Source: Parvimonas sp. (lineage in GTDB: Bacteria; Bacillota; Clostridia; Tissierellales; Peptoniphilaceae). From it: a DNA stretch of 38,236 bases. The DNA lies in the NCBI GenBank assembly GCA_022770425.1, contig JALEHY010000059.1, positions 1 through 38,236 of the forward strand. The letters are read 5' to 3'. Shown in pieces: positions 1-7,221 of this stretch. The translations under genes and the position numbers were made by a program. The notes beneath the pieces were generated by a model, which saw only the letters and a list, made by a program, of their open reading frames with translations, did no database searches and was not told the DNA's origin. The stretch's first letter is position 1, and every line of letters begins with the position of its first letter.

Positions 1-73
1 TTACGCCAATTGGTAAACATTAAGATTATTTCATCATAATTTACCATAAATTAAGTTATCAAAAAGGAAATTA

Positions 74-82
74 TGATATAAT
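74..82 (+). promoter_or_regulatory. Extended -10 element in repeat unit 1 (copy at 164-172)
   Basis: TGATATAAT is a full extended -10 (TGN plus TATAAT). The same nine bases recur at 164-172; unit 3 has TATAAT at 257-262 without the TG. No convincing -35 lies 16-18 bases upstream, which extended -10 promoters can tolerate. All of them point towards the glycosyltransferase at 373. Confidence 0.55.
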
Positions 83-335
83 AACAGAGATTACGCCAAT
101 TGGTAAACATTAAGATTATTTCATCATAATTTACCATAAATTAAGTTATCAAAAAGGAAATTATGATATAATAACAGAGATTACGCCAATTGGTAAACAT
201 TAAGATTATTTCATCATAATTTATCGAAATTTAAGTTATCAGGAAGGTAATTGTTATATAATAACCTTAATATTATGCCTTGTGGAAAATATTAAGGTAT
301 TTTATCATAATAATAAAATTATTTAAAGAGAAATA

Positions 336-344
336 TGATACAAT
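336..344 (+). promoter_or_regulatory. Proximal extended -10 promoter of the glycosyltransferase
   Basis: TGATACAAT is an extended -10 with one mismatch, about 29 bases before the ATG at 373. It sits in the decayed fourth repeat unit, so it is the degenerate counterpart of the upstream boxes. Confidence 0.55.
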
Positions 345-372
345 AAATTAATATAAAATCAGAGAGGTATGT

Positions 373-1587
373 ATGAAAATTTTGCATTTAATAAGCCAGT
401 ATCCAAGTAAAACAGGGAGTGGAATTTATTTAACTCAAGTTTATAAGAATTTTGATAAAAAAGGGTATTCACAGAAAGTTTTATGTTGTATGAACAAAGA
501 CGATATGATAGATGTTCCTTTTTCAGATGTAGAGGTAATTGAATTTAATGGAGGAGATATTGATTTTCCGGTTGTGGGTATGAGCGACATTATGCCTTAT
601 AATTCATTTTTGTTTTCAGAGTTAAAAGGAGAAAAGTTAGACAAGTATATAGAATTGTTAAAGAATAAAATTAAAAAAGTAGTAAATGAATTTTCACCGG
701 ATATTATTTTTACAAATCATTTGTATATTATTTCCTCAATAGTCGCACAGCTTGAGTTAAATTGTAAAGTATTTGCATTTTGTCATGGAACCTGTTTAAG
801 ACAGCTTTATAAAAATTCTCTGCATAAAGATTTTGTAAAAAGAGGAATTGAAAAATTAGACGGTATTTTTGCATTATCAGAGAAACAAAAAAATGAAATA
901 AAACAGGTCTTTAATTATTCTATTGATAGAATATATGTCATTGGAGGAGGATATGACTTAGAGTTTTATTACAATAACAGCAAAAAAATCTATGATAATA
1001 ACAGTCTTATAAAAATAATCTATGCAGGAAAGTTCAGTAGATCAAAGGGAGTATTATATTTATTAAAGGCATTTGAAAAAATAAAAGATAAATATAATGT
1101 TAAATTGATTTTGGCCGGAGGGGGCACAGGAGAAGAATATGATGAAATTATTTCTGTTTCAAGTACTATGAAAGATTCAATAGAAATAAAAGGTTATATG
1201 TCTATGAAAGAGATAGGTGATTTGTTCAGAAGTTGTGATATTTTTGCTATGCCGTCATTTTATGAAGGTCTGTCTTTAGTTACTATTGAAGCAATGGCAT
1301 GTGGCCTTAAAATTGTTACTAATGAGTTAGAAAATTTAATTGATTTTGTAGGGGATGAAATTGTAAATAGCGATGTAATGCAAATAGTTTCTATGCCTAA
1401 ACTTTATGATACAGATAAAATAGTAGAAAGTGAAGTATCTCAACACATATTGAATTGGACAAAAGCTTTATCATTACAGATAGAGAATCTTTTAAGCAAC
1501 AGATCCGAATTTGATATTGAAAAGGAAATAAAAAAATTTAGTTGGAAAGAGATAGTAAATAATATTGAAACGGAAGTTTTTAAATAA
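373..1587 (+). CDS. Family 4 glycosyltransferase (GT-B fold)
   Basis: A 404-residue cytosolic enzyme expected to transfer a sugar from an activated donor to a cell-surface glycan or lipid. The N-terminal acceptor half opens with MKILHLISQYPSKTGSGIYL, the usual glycine-rich start of GT4 enzymes. The C-terminal donor half holds GKFSRSKGVLYLLKAF from about residue 219, GGGTGEE, and the E-x7-E motif EGLSLVTIE with glutamates 298 and 306 followed by AMACG. The length is normal for the family. Start ATG 373 has GAGAGG at 362-367. It stands alone, with its own promoter array upstream and an unrelated lipoprotein downstream, so neither substrate nor pathway can be named. Family assignment is firm; specificity is unknown. 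Confidence 0.88.
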   Translation: MKILHLISQYPSKTGSGIYLTQVYKNFDKKGYSQKVLCCMNKDDMIDVPFSDVEVIEFNGGDIDFPVVGMSDIMPYNSFLFSELKGEKLDKYIELLKNKIKKVVNEFSPDIIFTNHLYIISSIVAQLELNCKVFAFCHGTCLRQLYKNSLHKDFVKRGIEKLDGIFALSEKQKNEIKQVFNYSIDRIYVIGGGYDLEFYYNNSKKIYDNNSLIKIIYAGKFSRSKGVLYLLKAFEKIKDKYNVKLILAGGGTGEEYDEIISVSSTMKDSIEIKGYMSMKEIGDLFRSCDIFAMPSFYEGLSLVTIEAMACGLKIVTNELENLIDFVGDEIVNSDVMQIVSMPKLYDTDKIVESEVSQHILNWTKALSLQIENLLSNRSEFDIEKEIKKFSWKEIVNNIETEVFK

Positions 1588-1629
1588 ATTTTATTAATGT
1601 AATAACATTTTTAGATAAGAAAAAACTAT

Positions 1630-1658
1630 TTTACATTATTGTTTTTTTATGGTATTAT
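1630..1658 (+). promoter_or_regulatory. Sigma-A promoter of the rhodanese lipoprotein
   Basis: TTTACA (1630-1635), a 17-base spacer and TATTAT (1653-1658), about 30 bases before the ATG at 1689. Confidence 0.65.
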
Positions 1659-1688
1659 ATCCTTGAATTTTAAATTAAGGAGGAATTT

Positions 1689-2099
1689 ATGAGAAAATTA
1701 ACTAAATTATCTGCTTTATTATTAGTTGCATTGATGGGATTGTCTGCTTGTGGAAAGAGTGATAAAACCACTACAACTAATACTGCAGACTCAAAGACAT
1801 CTGAAAAAATGAAAGGAGATGTTTTATTAGCTGAACAAAAAAAAGGTGCACTTGTAATTGATGTTAGAAAGACTGAACAATATGCAGAAGGACATATTAA
1901 AGATGCTAAGAATATTCCTTTAGCAACAATTGCCGATGAAATTGCAAAAGTAGAACCAAATAAAGATAAAAAAATTATTCTTTATTGTAACAGTGGAAAT
2001 CAAAGCGGACAAGCTCAAAAGAAATTACAAGAATTAGGCTATAAAGATGTTCATAATGCAGATGGTGTTAAGGACTATAAGTATGAATTAGTAAAATAA
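1689..2099 (+). CDS. Rhodanese-domain lipoprotein
   Basis: A 136-residue protein with a lipoprotein signal peptide ending in the lipobox LSAC (Cys21), then a Thr/Ser-rich linker and one rhodanese domain. The domain shows LVIDVRKTEQYAEGHI and the active-site loop YCNSGNQS with catalytic Cys100. In this family the cysteine carries a persulfide sulfur, so the protein could handle sulfane sulfur on the outer face of the membrane. It has its own promoter and a strong terminator, so it is not part of the iron cluster transcript, though it lies next to it. AGGAGG at 1679-1684 fixes the start. The true sulfur donor and acceptor cannot be told from the sequence. Confidence 0.88.
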   Translation: MRKLTKLSALLLVALMGLSACGKSDKTTTTNTADSKTSEKMKGDVLLAEQKKGALVIDVRKTEQYAEGHIKDAKNIPLATIADEIAKVEPNKDKKIILYCNSGNQSGQAQKKLQELGYKDVHNADGVKDYKYELVK

Positions 2100-2110
2100 T
2101 TTTATTTTTA

Positions 2111-2136
2111 AAAGACTGAGATATCAGTCTTTTTTT
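2111..2136 (+). terminator. Rho-independent terminator after the rhodanese gene
   Basis: Stem AAAGACTGA/TCAGTCTTT with loop GATA, followed by a T run. Confidence 0.9.
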
Positions 2137-2269
2137 ATGCGAAAAATAGGATATTTTTTGGATATTTTTATTGTATTTAATTGAGAGGTTTAATATCACT
2201 GAATTTTTTAAGTTTTAAAATTTAGTAGTGAAAATTTTTATTAATTCTATTGAAAAATTTTAAAAAATA

Positions 2270-2309
2270 TGTTAATATATCTTTGGAAAATTACTTTAAA
2301 GGTAGTTAT
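2270..2309 (+). promoter_or_regulatory. Extended -10 plus downstream palindrome (iron cluster, distal promoter)
   Basis: TGTTAATAT (2270-2278) looks like an extended -10. Eleven bases after it comes ATTACTTTAAAGGTAGT (2290-2306), an imperfect palindrome. The same arrangement, with the same 11-base gap, occurs at 4475-4513 in front of the DUF2318 gene, which argues that both are real. The palindrome would cover roughly +5 to +25 of the transcript, a position suited to a repressor operator or a 5' hairpin. Confidence 0.5.
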
Positions 2310-2328
2310 TTTATTTTTGTATGGGTTT

Positions 2329-2358
2329 TTGTTGCAGTTTATAAGATAACTATTATCT
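2329..2358 (+). promoter_or_regulatory. Promoter overlapping a Fur-like box (FTR1 operon)
   Basis: AGATAACTATTATCT (2344-2358) is a perfect inverted repeat (AGATAA/TTATCT around CTA) and matches 11 of 14 positions of the classical Fur 7-1-7 consensus. It overlaps a possible -10 TATTAT (2351-2356), preceded by TTGTTG (2329-2334) with a 16-base spacer. Further ATTATC/TTATCA hexamers follow up to about 2374, as in overlapping Fur sites. Iron-responsive repression of the permease is inferred from site and context. Confidence 0.6.
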
Positions 2359-2390
2359 TTATCAGTGATTATCAATTATAATGCTGGGAG

Positions 2391-3716
2391 GTGCTGGATA
2401 TAAAAAAATTAATTTCTTTTTTTGCTATTTTTTTTGCTATTTTGTTTTCATTTAATTTTACTTCAAGTTATACAAATGCAGAAAAAAAGAAATATGAAAA
2501 TTGGCAAGGCGTTGCTAAAGATATGCATTTAAAGTTTACAGAGGCTAAAGAATATATTGATAAAAATGAATATCAAAAGGGTTATGATGCCGTAAATTCG
2601 GCTTATTTTGATTATTATGAGATTCAAGGCTTTGAGAAAAATGTAATGGTTGCTATTTCGAATGACAGAGTTATGGAGATAGAAAGTCTGTTTAGAGAAA
2701 TAAAACACGTTTTGCTTGGAAATACTTCCAAGTCATCTGAGGAAGTAAAAAAAATAATAGATGATTTGGATATGAAAGTTTATAAGGATGCTTTGGTTTT
2801 AGATAAGGTAATTTCAAAGTCCGCTCCTGATTCTGAAGGTAAAGTTGTATTTGAAAATGCACAAATACAAAAGGGTAATGAAAAGGAGAAAAATATTCAA
2901 GACTTTTTTACATCTTTTTCACTTATGCTAAGAGAAGGAATGGAAGCAATATTGGTTTGTGTAGCAATTATTGCTTATCTTGTAAAAACAGGAAATAAAA
3001 ATTTATGTAAGTCTGTCTATTTGGGAATGGGAGCAGCGATTGTTTGTAGTTTTGGCTTAGCTTTACTTATAAATATGTTGCTTGGAGGAGTAGGACAAGA
3101 ATTGCTTGAAGGTTGGACTATGTTCCTTGCAGTAATTGTATTGTTCTATGTTAGTAATTGGATTTTATCAAAGTCTGAAGAAGAAGCGTGGGAAAATTAT
3201 ATTCAGTCTAAAGTACAAAAATCTATTGACAATAGAAGTAAATGGGCTTTGGTTTTTGCTGCATTTTTAGCAGTGTTAAGAGAAGGTGCTGAACTTATTT
3301 TATTTTATAAAGCTGCTTTTTCAGGTAGCAGTAAACTTTTTTATCCCATTGCAGGTTTTTTTGCAGCAACAGCTGTTTTAATAGTTGTATTTTTAATTTT
3401 TAGATTTACTTCAGTTAAGATTCCGCTAAAACCATTCTTCTTGTTTACAAGCATTTTATTATATTTGATGTGTATATCATTTATGGGAAAAGGCGTTATT
3501 GAACTTACAGAAGCAGGCGTTATATCAGGCTCAACTGTCATACCTGCCATGAAAGGATGGAGTATTCCTATTTTGAATATTTATGACAGAGCAGAAACTT
3601 TGATTCCACAGATTATGCTTGTGATAATAACAGTTTGGATTTTAGTAGGACATTATTTTAAATTGAATAAGATAAAAAAAGAAAAATTAGATACTAATCA
3701 TATAGTTAATAATTAA
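2391..3716 (+). CDS. FTR1-family iron permease
   Basis: Membrane permease of the FTR1/EfeU family, about 441 residues. An N-terminal hydrophobic segment is followed by an extracytoplasmic helical region (about 30-175), then seven or so membrane segments. Both family signature motifs are present: REGME at 181-185 and REGAE at 297-301, whose glutamates bind ferric iron during transport. The start is uncertain: GTG 2391 overlaps its own GGGAGG site (2386-2391), while codons at a normal distance are CTG 2394 or ATA 2400. The ATG at 2381 is in another frame and stops early. The P19 gene follows 30 bases later, and iron supply by P19 to the permease is established in Campylobacter-type systems. Confidence 0.88.
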   Translation: MLDIKKLISFFAIFFAILFSFNFTSSYTNAEKKKYENWQGVAKDMHLKFTEAKEYIDKNEYQKGYDAVNSAYFDYYEIQGFEKNVMVAISNDRVMEIESLFREIKHVLLGNTSKSSEEVKKIIDDLDMKVYKDALVLDKVISKSAPDSEGKVVFENAQIQKGNEKEKNIQDFFTSFSLMLREGMEAILVCVAIIAYLVKTGNKNLCKSVYLGMGAAIVCSFGLALLINMLLGGVGQELLEGWTMFLAVIVLFYVSNWILSKSEEEAWENYIQSKVQKSIDNRSKWALVFAAFLAVLREGAELILFYKAAFSGSSKLFYPIAGFFAATAVLIVVFLIFRFTSVKIPLKPFFLFTSILLYLMCISFMGKGVIELTEAGVISGSTVIPAMKGWSIPILNIYDRAETLIPQIMLVIITVWILVGHYFKLNKIKKEKLDTNHIVNN

Positions 3717-3746
3717 ATTATAATAAAAAATTTAGGAGGAATTGAT

Positions 3747-4457
3747 ATGAAAAAAAGAAAAATGGTAGTAACTCTTGCTTTATTGGCTTCAATAGGTTTA
3801 GTAGGATGTCAAAAAAATGATACTGCAAAATTAAATGAACTTCAAAAGAAAGTTGAAGAAAAAGATAAACAAATTGCAGACCTTACAGCTAAATTAAAAG
3901 AATCCGGTGAAGAAGAAGTTGAGGCAGAGGCTCCAGGAGAATCAGGTTTTAAAGAAATAAATATAGGAGAAGAAAAACTGGTAGGACCTTTTCAAGTTGC
4001 AGCTGTTTATTTTCAAGGTGTTGATATGATTCCTGAAGGAAGACAACCAAGCGCTGCAGAATCAGATATGCACTTAGAAGCAGATATTCATTTACAAAAA
4101 GAAGAAGCTAAAAAGTATGGTTTCGGTTCAGGAAAAGATATCTGGCCTGCGTATTTAACAGTAAATTATAAAGTAATGAAAGATGGAAAAGAAGTTACTT
4201 CAGGGTCAATGATGCCTATGAACGCCGATGACGGAGCACATTATGGTGTTAATATCAAAAAAGATGTTATTAAGGTTGGAAATTATAAACTTGTTTTAGA
4301 AATTCAACCGTCAAGTGATTACTTGTTACACACTGATGAAGAAACAGGTGTTCCTGTAATTAAAGATGGCGGAAAAGATGCTGCTGCAAAATATTTCCAA
4401 AAACAAGTTGTTGAGTTTGATTGGAACTATACAGGAGAACAATTACAAAATAGATAA
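3747..4457 (+). CDS. P19/Tpd/FetP-type iron-binding lipoprotein
   Basis: A 236-residue lipoprotein: lipobox LVGC (Cys21), a short coiled coil (LNELQKKVEEKDKQIADL and on, about 27-50), an acidic linker, then a P19/Tpd iron-transport domain from about residue 68 to the end. Candidate metal ligands typical of the family are seen in ESDMHLEADIH and in MMPMNADDGAHYG. In Gram-negative homologues the protein is periplasmic and works with FTR1; here it is membrane-anchored through Cys21. It follows the permease by 30 bases with AGGAGG upstream, so it is co-transcribed. Binding of iron and possibly copper is known for the family but not shown here. Confidence 0.9.
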   Translation: MKKRKMVVTLALLASIGLVGCQKNDTAKLNELQKKVEEKDKQIADLTAKLKESGEEEVEAEAPGESGFKEINIGEEKLVGPFQVAAVYFQGVDMIPEGRQPSAAESDMHLEADIHLQKEEAKKYGFGSGKDIWPAYLTVNYKVMKDGKEVTSGSMMPMNADDGAHYGVNIKKDVIKVGNYKLVLEIQPSSDYLLHTDEETGVPVIKDGGKDAAAKYFQKQVVEFDWNYTGEQLQNR

Positions 4458-4474
4458 TGATTTATATTTTTATT

Positions 4475-4514
4475 TGGTATAATTGTTAATAGTGATTACT
4501 TTTAAAAGGTAATT
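4475..4514 (+). promoter_or_regulatory. Extended -10 plus downstream palindrome (second iron transcription unit)
   Basis: TGGTATAAT (4475-4483) is a perfect extended -10. After 11 bases comes ATTACTTTTAAAAGGTAAT (4495-4513), a palindrome with one mismatched pair. It is nearly the same as the one at 2290-2306 and at the same distance from its -10 box. Confidence 0.6.
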
Positions 4515-4552
4515 GTGTTATAAAATCTAATAATTCATGAAAATAATCAAAT

Positions 4553-4577
4553 CCTCTCTTGCAATTTGCAAGAGAGG
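4553..4577 (+). terminator. Hairpin with partial T run: terminator or leader attenuator
   Basis: A perfect 12-base inverted repeat (CCTCTCTTGCAA/TTGCAAGAGAGG) followed by TTTTGGTGTATTTT. It lies downstream of the promoter at 4475 and upstream of the TTG start at 4608. It could end read-through from the P19 gene or act as an attenuator in the second unit's own leader. Confidence 0.7.
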
Positions 4578-4607
4578 TTTTGGTGTATTTTAGAAAGGAA
4601 GTTTATT

Positions 4608-5936
4608 TTGGGAAAATTTTTCGTTGATATTATTTTTGCAATAGGTACGTTTTGCGTATTTTTTGCATTTGTGCTATCATTTTTGAAAAAAAATAATACT
4701 GTTGTCAATAAGGTAATTTCTTTTTCCATTTTATTTTTAGCAACGGCATTAGGAATTTATATACATATTCTTAGGATACATAATAAAAGAGAAATGGTGC
4801 ACACAGTTACAAAGTTAAACAGGTATGTGTTATCTGTTTGTCTGTTTGTATTTATTTTGGTCGGAATTTTATTTATTATTAGTTATTTTATAAGAAAAAA
4901 TAAAAGGATAATTAAGATATTAACTTCTATAAATTTGTATTTGATGTTTATAATTATATCATTTATGATATATCTAATCATTCCGAGAATTTTGACTCAA
5001 GCAATGGAATTTGTTGCTTTTGGTGAAGATTCTGTAAGTACTCTGACACTTTTTAGAATAAGCGGGTATATTCTTGGTCTTTTAGTAGGAATTATTCTTG
5101 TACTATCATTATACAAAATGCTTATAAGATGTGATAAAAAATTGTATACAACAGTTTCAGTTTCAATTTTTTTACTGCTTTTTGTTGAATATTTTGTTAG
5201 AGGTGTTTCTGCAATTGTAAGGCTTAAACAATATTTGAAAAAAGATTTTAATTTAGGTGCAATATTAACAGAAAATAGTAGCTTTTTTGGAATAAAAGCA
5301 TTTGACTTGATGATATTTGAAGATAAAAGTGATGTTTACTTTATATCTTTTGCATTTGTCATTTTATTGTTTAGTGTAATTTTCTTTGTTTATTCTAATA
5401 AAAAAGTAAAAGGTAATTATGAAAATAATGCAAAATTAAGAAAAGAAAAATGGAGATTAATCGTAAACAGAAGATGGGCGTATTCTTCATTATTTATGTC
5501 ATTTATTATGGTTTTTTCTGTAACATATTTGAATTATTATCTAACTAAACCGGTTGAACTTACTGCCGCTCAACCGTTTCAAGAAGATGGAAGTAACATT
5601 ATAATTCCTTTATCAGATGTTGACGACGGTCATTTGCATAGATTCTCGTATAAAAAAGACGGACACGACATAAGATTTATAGTGGTTAAAAAGCCGAACA
5701 GTACGGCGTACGGGATTGGACTTGATGCTTGTCAGATCTGTGGAGTTGCAGGATATTATGAAAGAAAAAATGATGTTATATGCAAAAGATGTGATGTTGT
5801 TATGAATAAAGCTACAATTGGATTTAAAGGTGGATGTAATCCCATACCTTTTGAATATAAAATAGAAAATTCAAAAATAATAATAGATAAGAAAGTTTTA
5901 GATAAAGAAAAGGAAAGATTTCCGATAGGTGAATAA
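4608..5936 (+). CDS. Polytopic membrane protein with C-terminal DUF2318 (Cys-rich) domain
   Basis: A 442-residue protein with about eight hydrophobic segments in the first 300 residues, one more near 330, and an extracytoplasmic DUF2318 domain at the C-terminus. That domain holds cysteine pairs CQICG and CKRC, plus GGCNPIPF. Such domains are predicted to bind metal or a cofactor and sit in P19/FTR1 clusters (the Cj1660 position in Campylobacter). TTG 4608 is chosen because AAAGGAAG lies at 4594-4601; an upstream in-frame TTG at 4566 falls inside the hairpin stem. The next gene overlaps its end by 8 bases if the GTG at 5929 is used. Its exact role, perhaps electron or metal transfer to the permeases, is unproven. 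Confidence 0.82.
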   Translation: MGKFFVDIIFAIGTFCVFFAFVLSFLKKNNTVVNKVISFSILFLATALGIYIHILRIHNKREMVHTVTKLNRYVLSVCLFVFILVGILFIISYFIRKNKRIIKILTSINLYLMFIIISFMIYLIIPRILTQAMEFVAFGEDSVSTLTLFRISGYILGLLVGIILVLSLYKMLIRCDKKLYTTVSVSIFLLLFVEYFVRGVSAIVRLKQYLKKDFNLGAILTENSSFFGIKAFDLMIFEDKSDVYFISFAFVILLFSVIFFVYSNKKVKGNYENNAKLRKEKWRLIVNRRWAYSSLFMSFIMVFSVTYLNYYLTKPVELTAAQPFQEDGSNIIIPLSDVDDGHLHRFSYKKDGHDIRFIVVKKPNSTAYGIGLDACQICGVAGYYERKNDVICKRCDVVMNKATIGFKGGCNPIPFEYKIENSKIIIDKKVLDKEKERFPIGE

Positions 5937-5937
5937 T

Positions 5938-7218
5938 ATGTTTTGGAGAATGGTTTTTGGAACGGTTATAAGGCAGCGAAAAAAAATGTTTATGATAGCA
6001 TTTACTATTGCCTTAGGAGTTTCTCTTGCAACAGCAATGCTTAATGTAATGCTTGGTGTCGGAGACAAAGTTAATAAAGAATTAAAAACTTATGGTGCAA
6101 ATATAAATGTCGTATCAAAAGATGCTTCATTAATTTCTGATTTATACGAAATTGAAAATAATGATAAAGCAACAAGTGATAAATATTTAAAAGAAGAAGA
6201 TTTACCTAAAATAAAACAAATATTTTGGGGATTTTCTATTGTTGATTTTACTCCTTATTTACAAAAAAATGTTAGTGTCAATAATCAGAAAACTAAATTA
6301 ATAGGAACATGGTTTAATAAACACATGGATTTGACTACCGGAGAAACGATAGATACCGGTATGAAAAATTTGAAAAATTGGTGGAAAATTACAGGACAAT
6401 GGCTTGATGAAAAAGACGATAACTTTGTTATGGTAGGAAGTCTTTTTGCAGGGAGAAATAATATAAAAGTCGGGGATAGTGTTGATATTAAGTACAATAA
6501 TATCTCAAAAAGTTATAAAGTAAAGGGTATTTTTGAATCCGGAGGAGATGAAGACTTAAATGTTTTTTCGACTTTATCTTCATCACAACAATTATTCGGT
6601 GTTGAAGGAAAAATTTCAAATATTGAAGTTTCAGCGTTGACTACACCTGATAATGAATTGGCAAAAAAAGCAACTCGTGATCCGAATAGTCTTACTCCTT
6701 CAGAATACGAAACTTGGTATTGTACAGCTTATGTAAGTTCAATATGTTATCAAATTCAAGAAGTTGTTCAAGACAGTGTTGCTAAACCTATAAGACAAGT
6801 TGCGGAATCTGAAGGAAAGATTTTAGATAAGACAAAGTTACTTATGATCTTAATTACTGCACTTAGTTCAATAGGTTCTGCACTTGGAATTTCAAATTTA
6901 GTTACTGCGACAGTTATGGAAAAAAGTCAGGAAATAGGATTGATAAAGGCAGTTGGTGGTTCTAATATTCGAATTACGCTTTTGATATTGACAGAAATAA
7001 TAATAACAGGAATAATAGGTGGAATTTTAGGCTATTTTATAGGCCTTGCATTTACTCAAATAATAGGTGTAACTGTGTTTAAATCTTATATCGAGCCGGC
7101 TATCATGGTAATTCCTATTGATATTGCTTTAGTTTTTGGAGTTTCTATAATAGGAAGTATCCCTGCAATAAATTATTTATTTAAACTTAAACCTACAGAA
7201 GTGTTACATGGGAGGTAG
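5938..7218 (+). CDS. ABC transporter permease, MacB/FtsX type (first of a pair)
   Basis: About 426 residues: one membrane helix near the N-terminus, a large extracytoplasmic MacB-type domain (about 45-285), then three helices in an FtsX-type module ending in ALVFGVSIIGSIPAINYLF. The conserved cytoplasmic turn EKSQEIGLIKAVGGS, which contacts the ATPase, is present. It starts at ATG 5938 or at the in-frame GTG 5929; neither has a strong ribosome site. It is followed 3 bases later by a second permease and then an ATPase, the Cj1661-Cj1663 arrangement known from P19 systems. Its cargo is not established for the family. Confidence 0.85.
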   Translation: MFWRMVFGTVIRQRKKMFMIAFTIALGVSLATAMLNVMLGVGDKVNKELKTYGANINVVSKDASLISDLYEIENNDKATSDKYLKEEDLPKIKQIFWGFSIVDFTPYLQKNVSVNNQKTKLIGTWFNKHMDLTTGETIDTGMKNLKNWWKITGQWLDEKDDNFVMVGSLFAGRNNIKVGDSVDIKYNNISKSYKVKGIFESGGDEDLNVFSTLSSSQQLFGVEGKISNIEVSALTTPDNELAKKATRDPNSLTPSEYETWYCTAYVSSICYQIQEVVQDSVAKPIRQVAESEGKILDKTKLLMILITALSSIGSALGISNLVTATVMEKSQEIGLIKAVGGSNIRITLLILTEIIITGIIGGILGYFIGLAFTQIIGVTVFKSYIEPAIMVIPIDIALVFGVSIIGSIPAINYLFKLKPTEVLHGR

Positions 7219-7221
7219 ACT

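Larger units (their letters stand above)
1..350. repeat. Tandem array of ~90-base promoter-bearing repeats
   Basis: Units 1-90 and 91-180 are identical. A third unit (181-272) matches for its first 43 bases and then diverges. A fourth (about 273-350) is decayed but keeps the same blocks in the same order (ATTAAG, ATCATAAT, ATGATA followed by AATAA). Each intact unit starts with the palindrome CCAATTGG, has an inverted repeat GGTAAA/TTTACC (12-17 and 40-45 in unit 1) and ends with a -10 box. The -10 hexamers sit at 77, 167, 257 and 339, a period of about 90. The array starts at the window edge, so more units may lie upstream. No ORF of note is present in these 372 bases. Confidence 0.93.

Noticed and set aside
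1..270. CRISPR-like appearance of the left-edge repeats
   Set aside because: Units abut without unique spacers, are about 90 bases long and carry promoter boxes; no cas gene is present.
1596..1609. Terminator after the glycosyltransferase
   Set aside because: AATGT/ACATT with a 4-base loop is only five AT-rich pairs, too weak to call.
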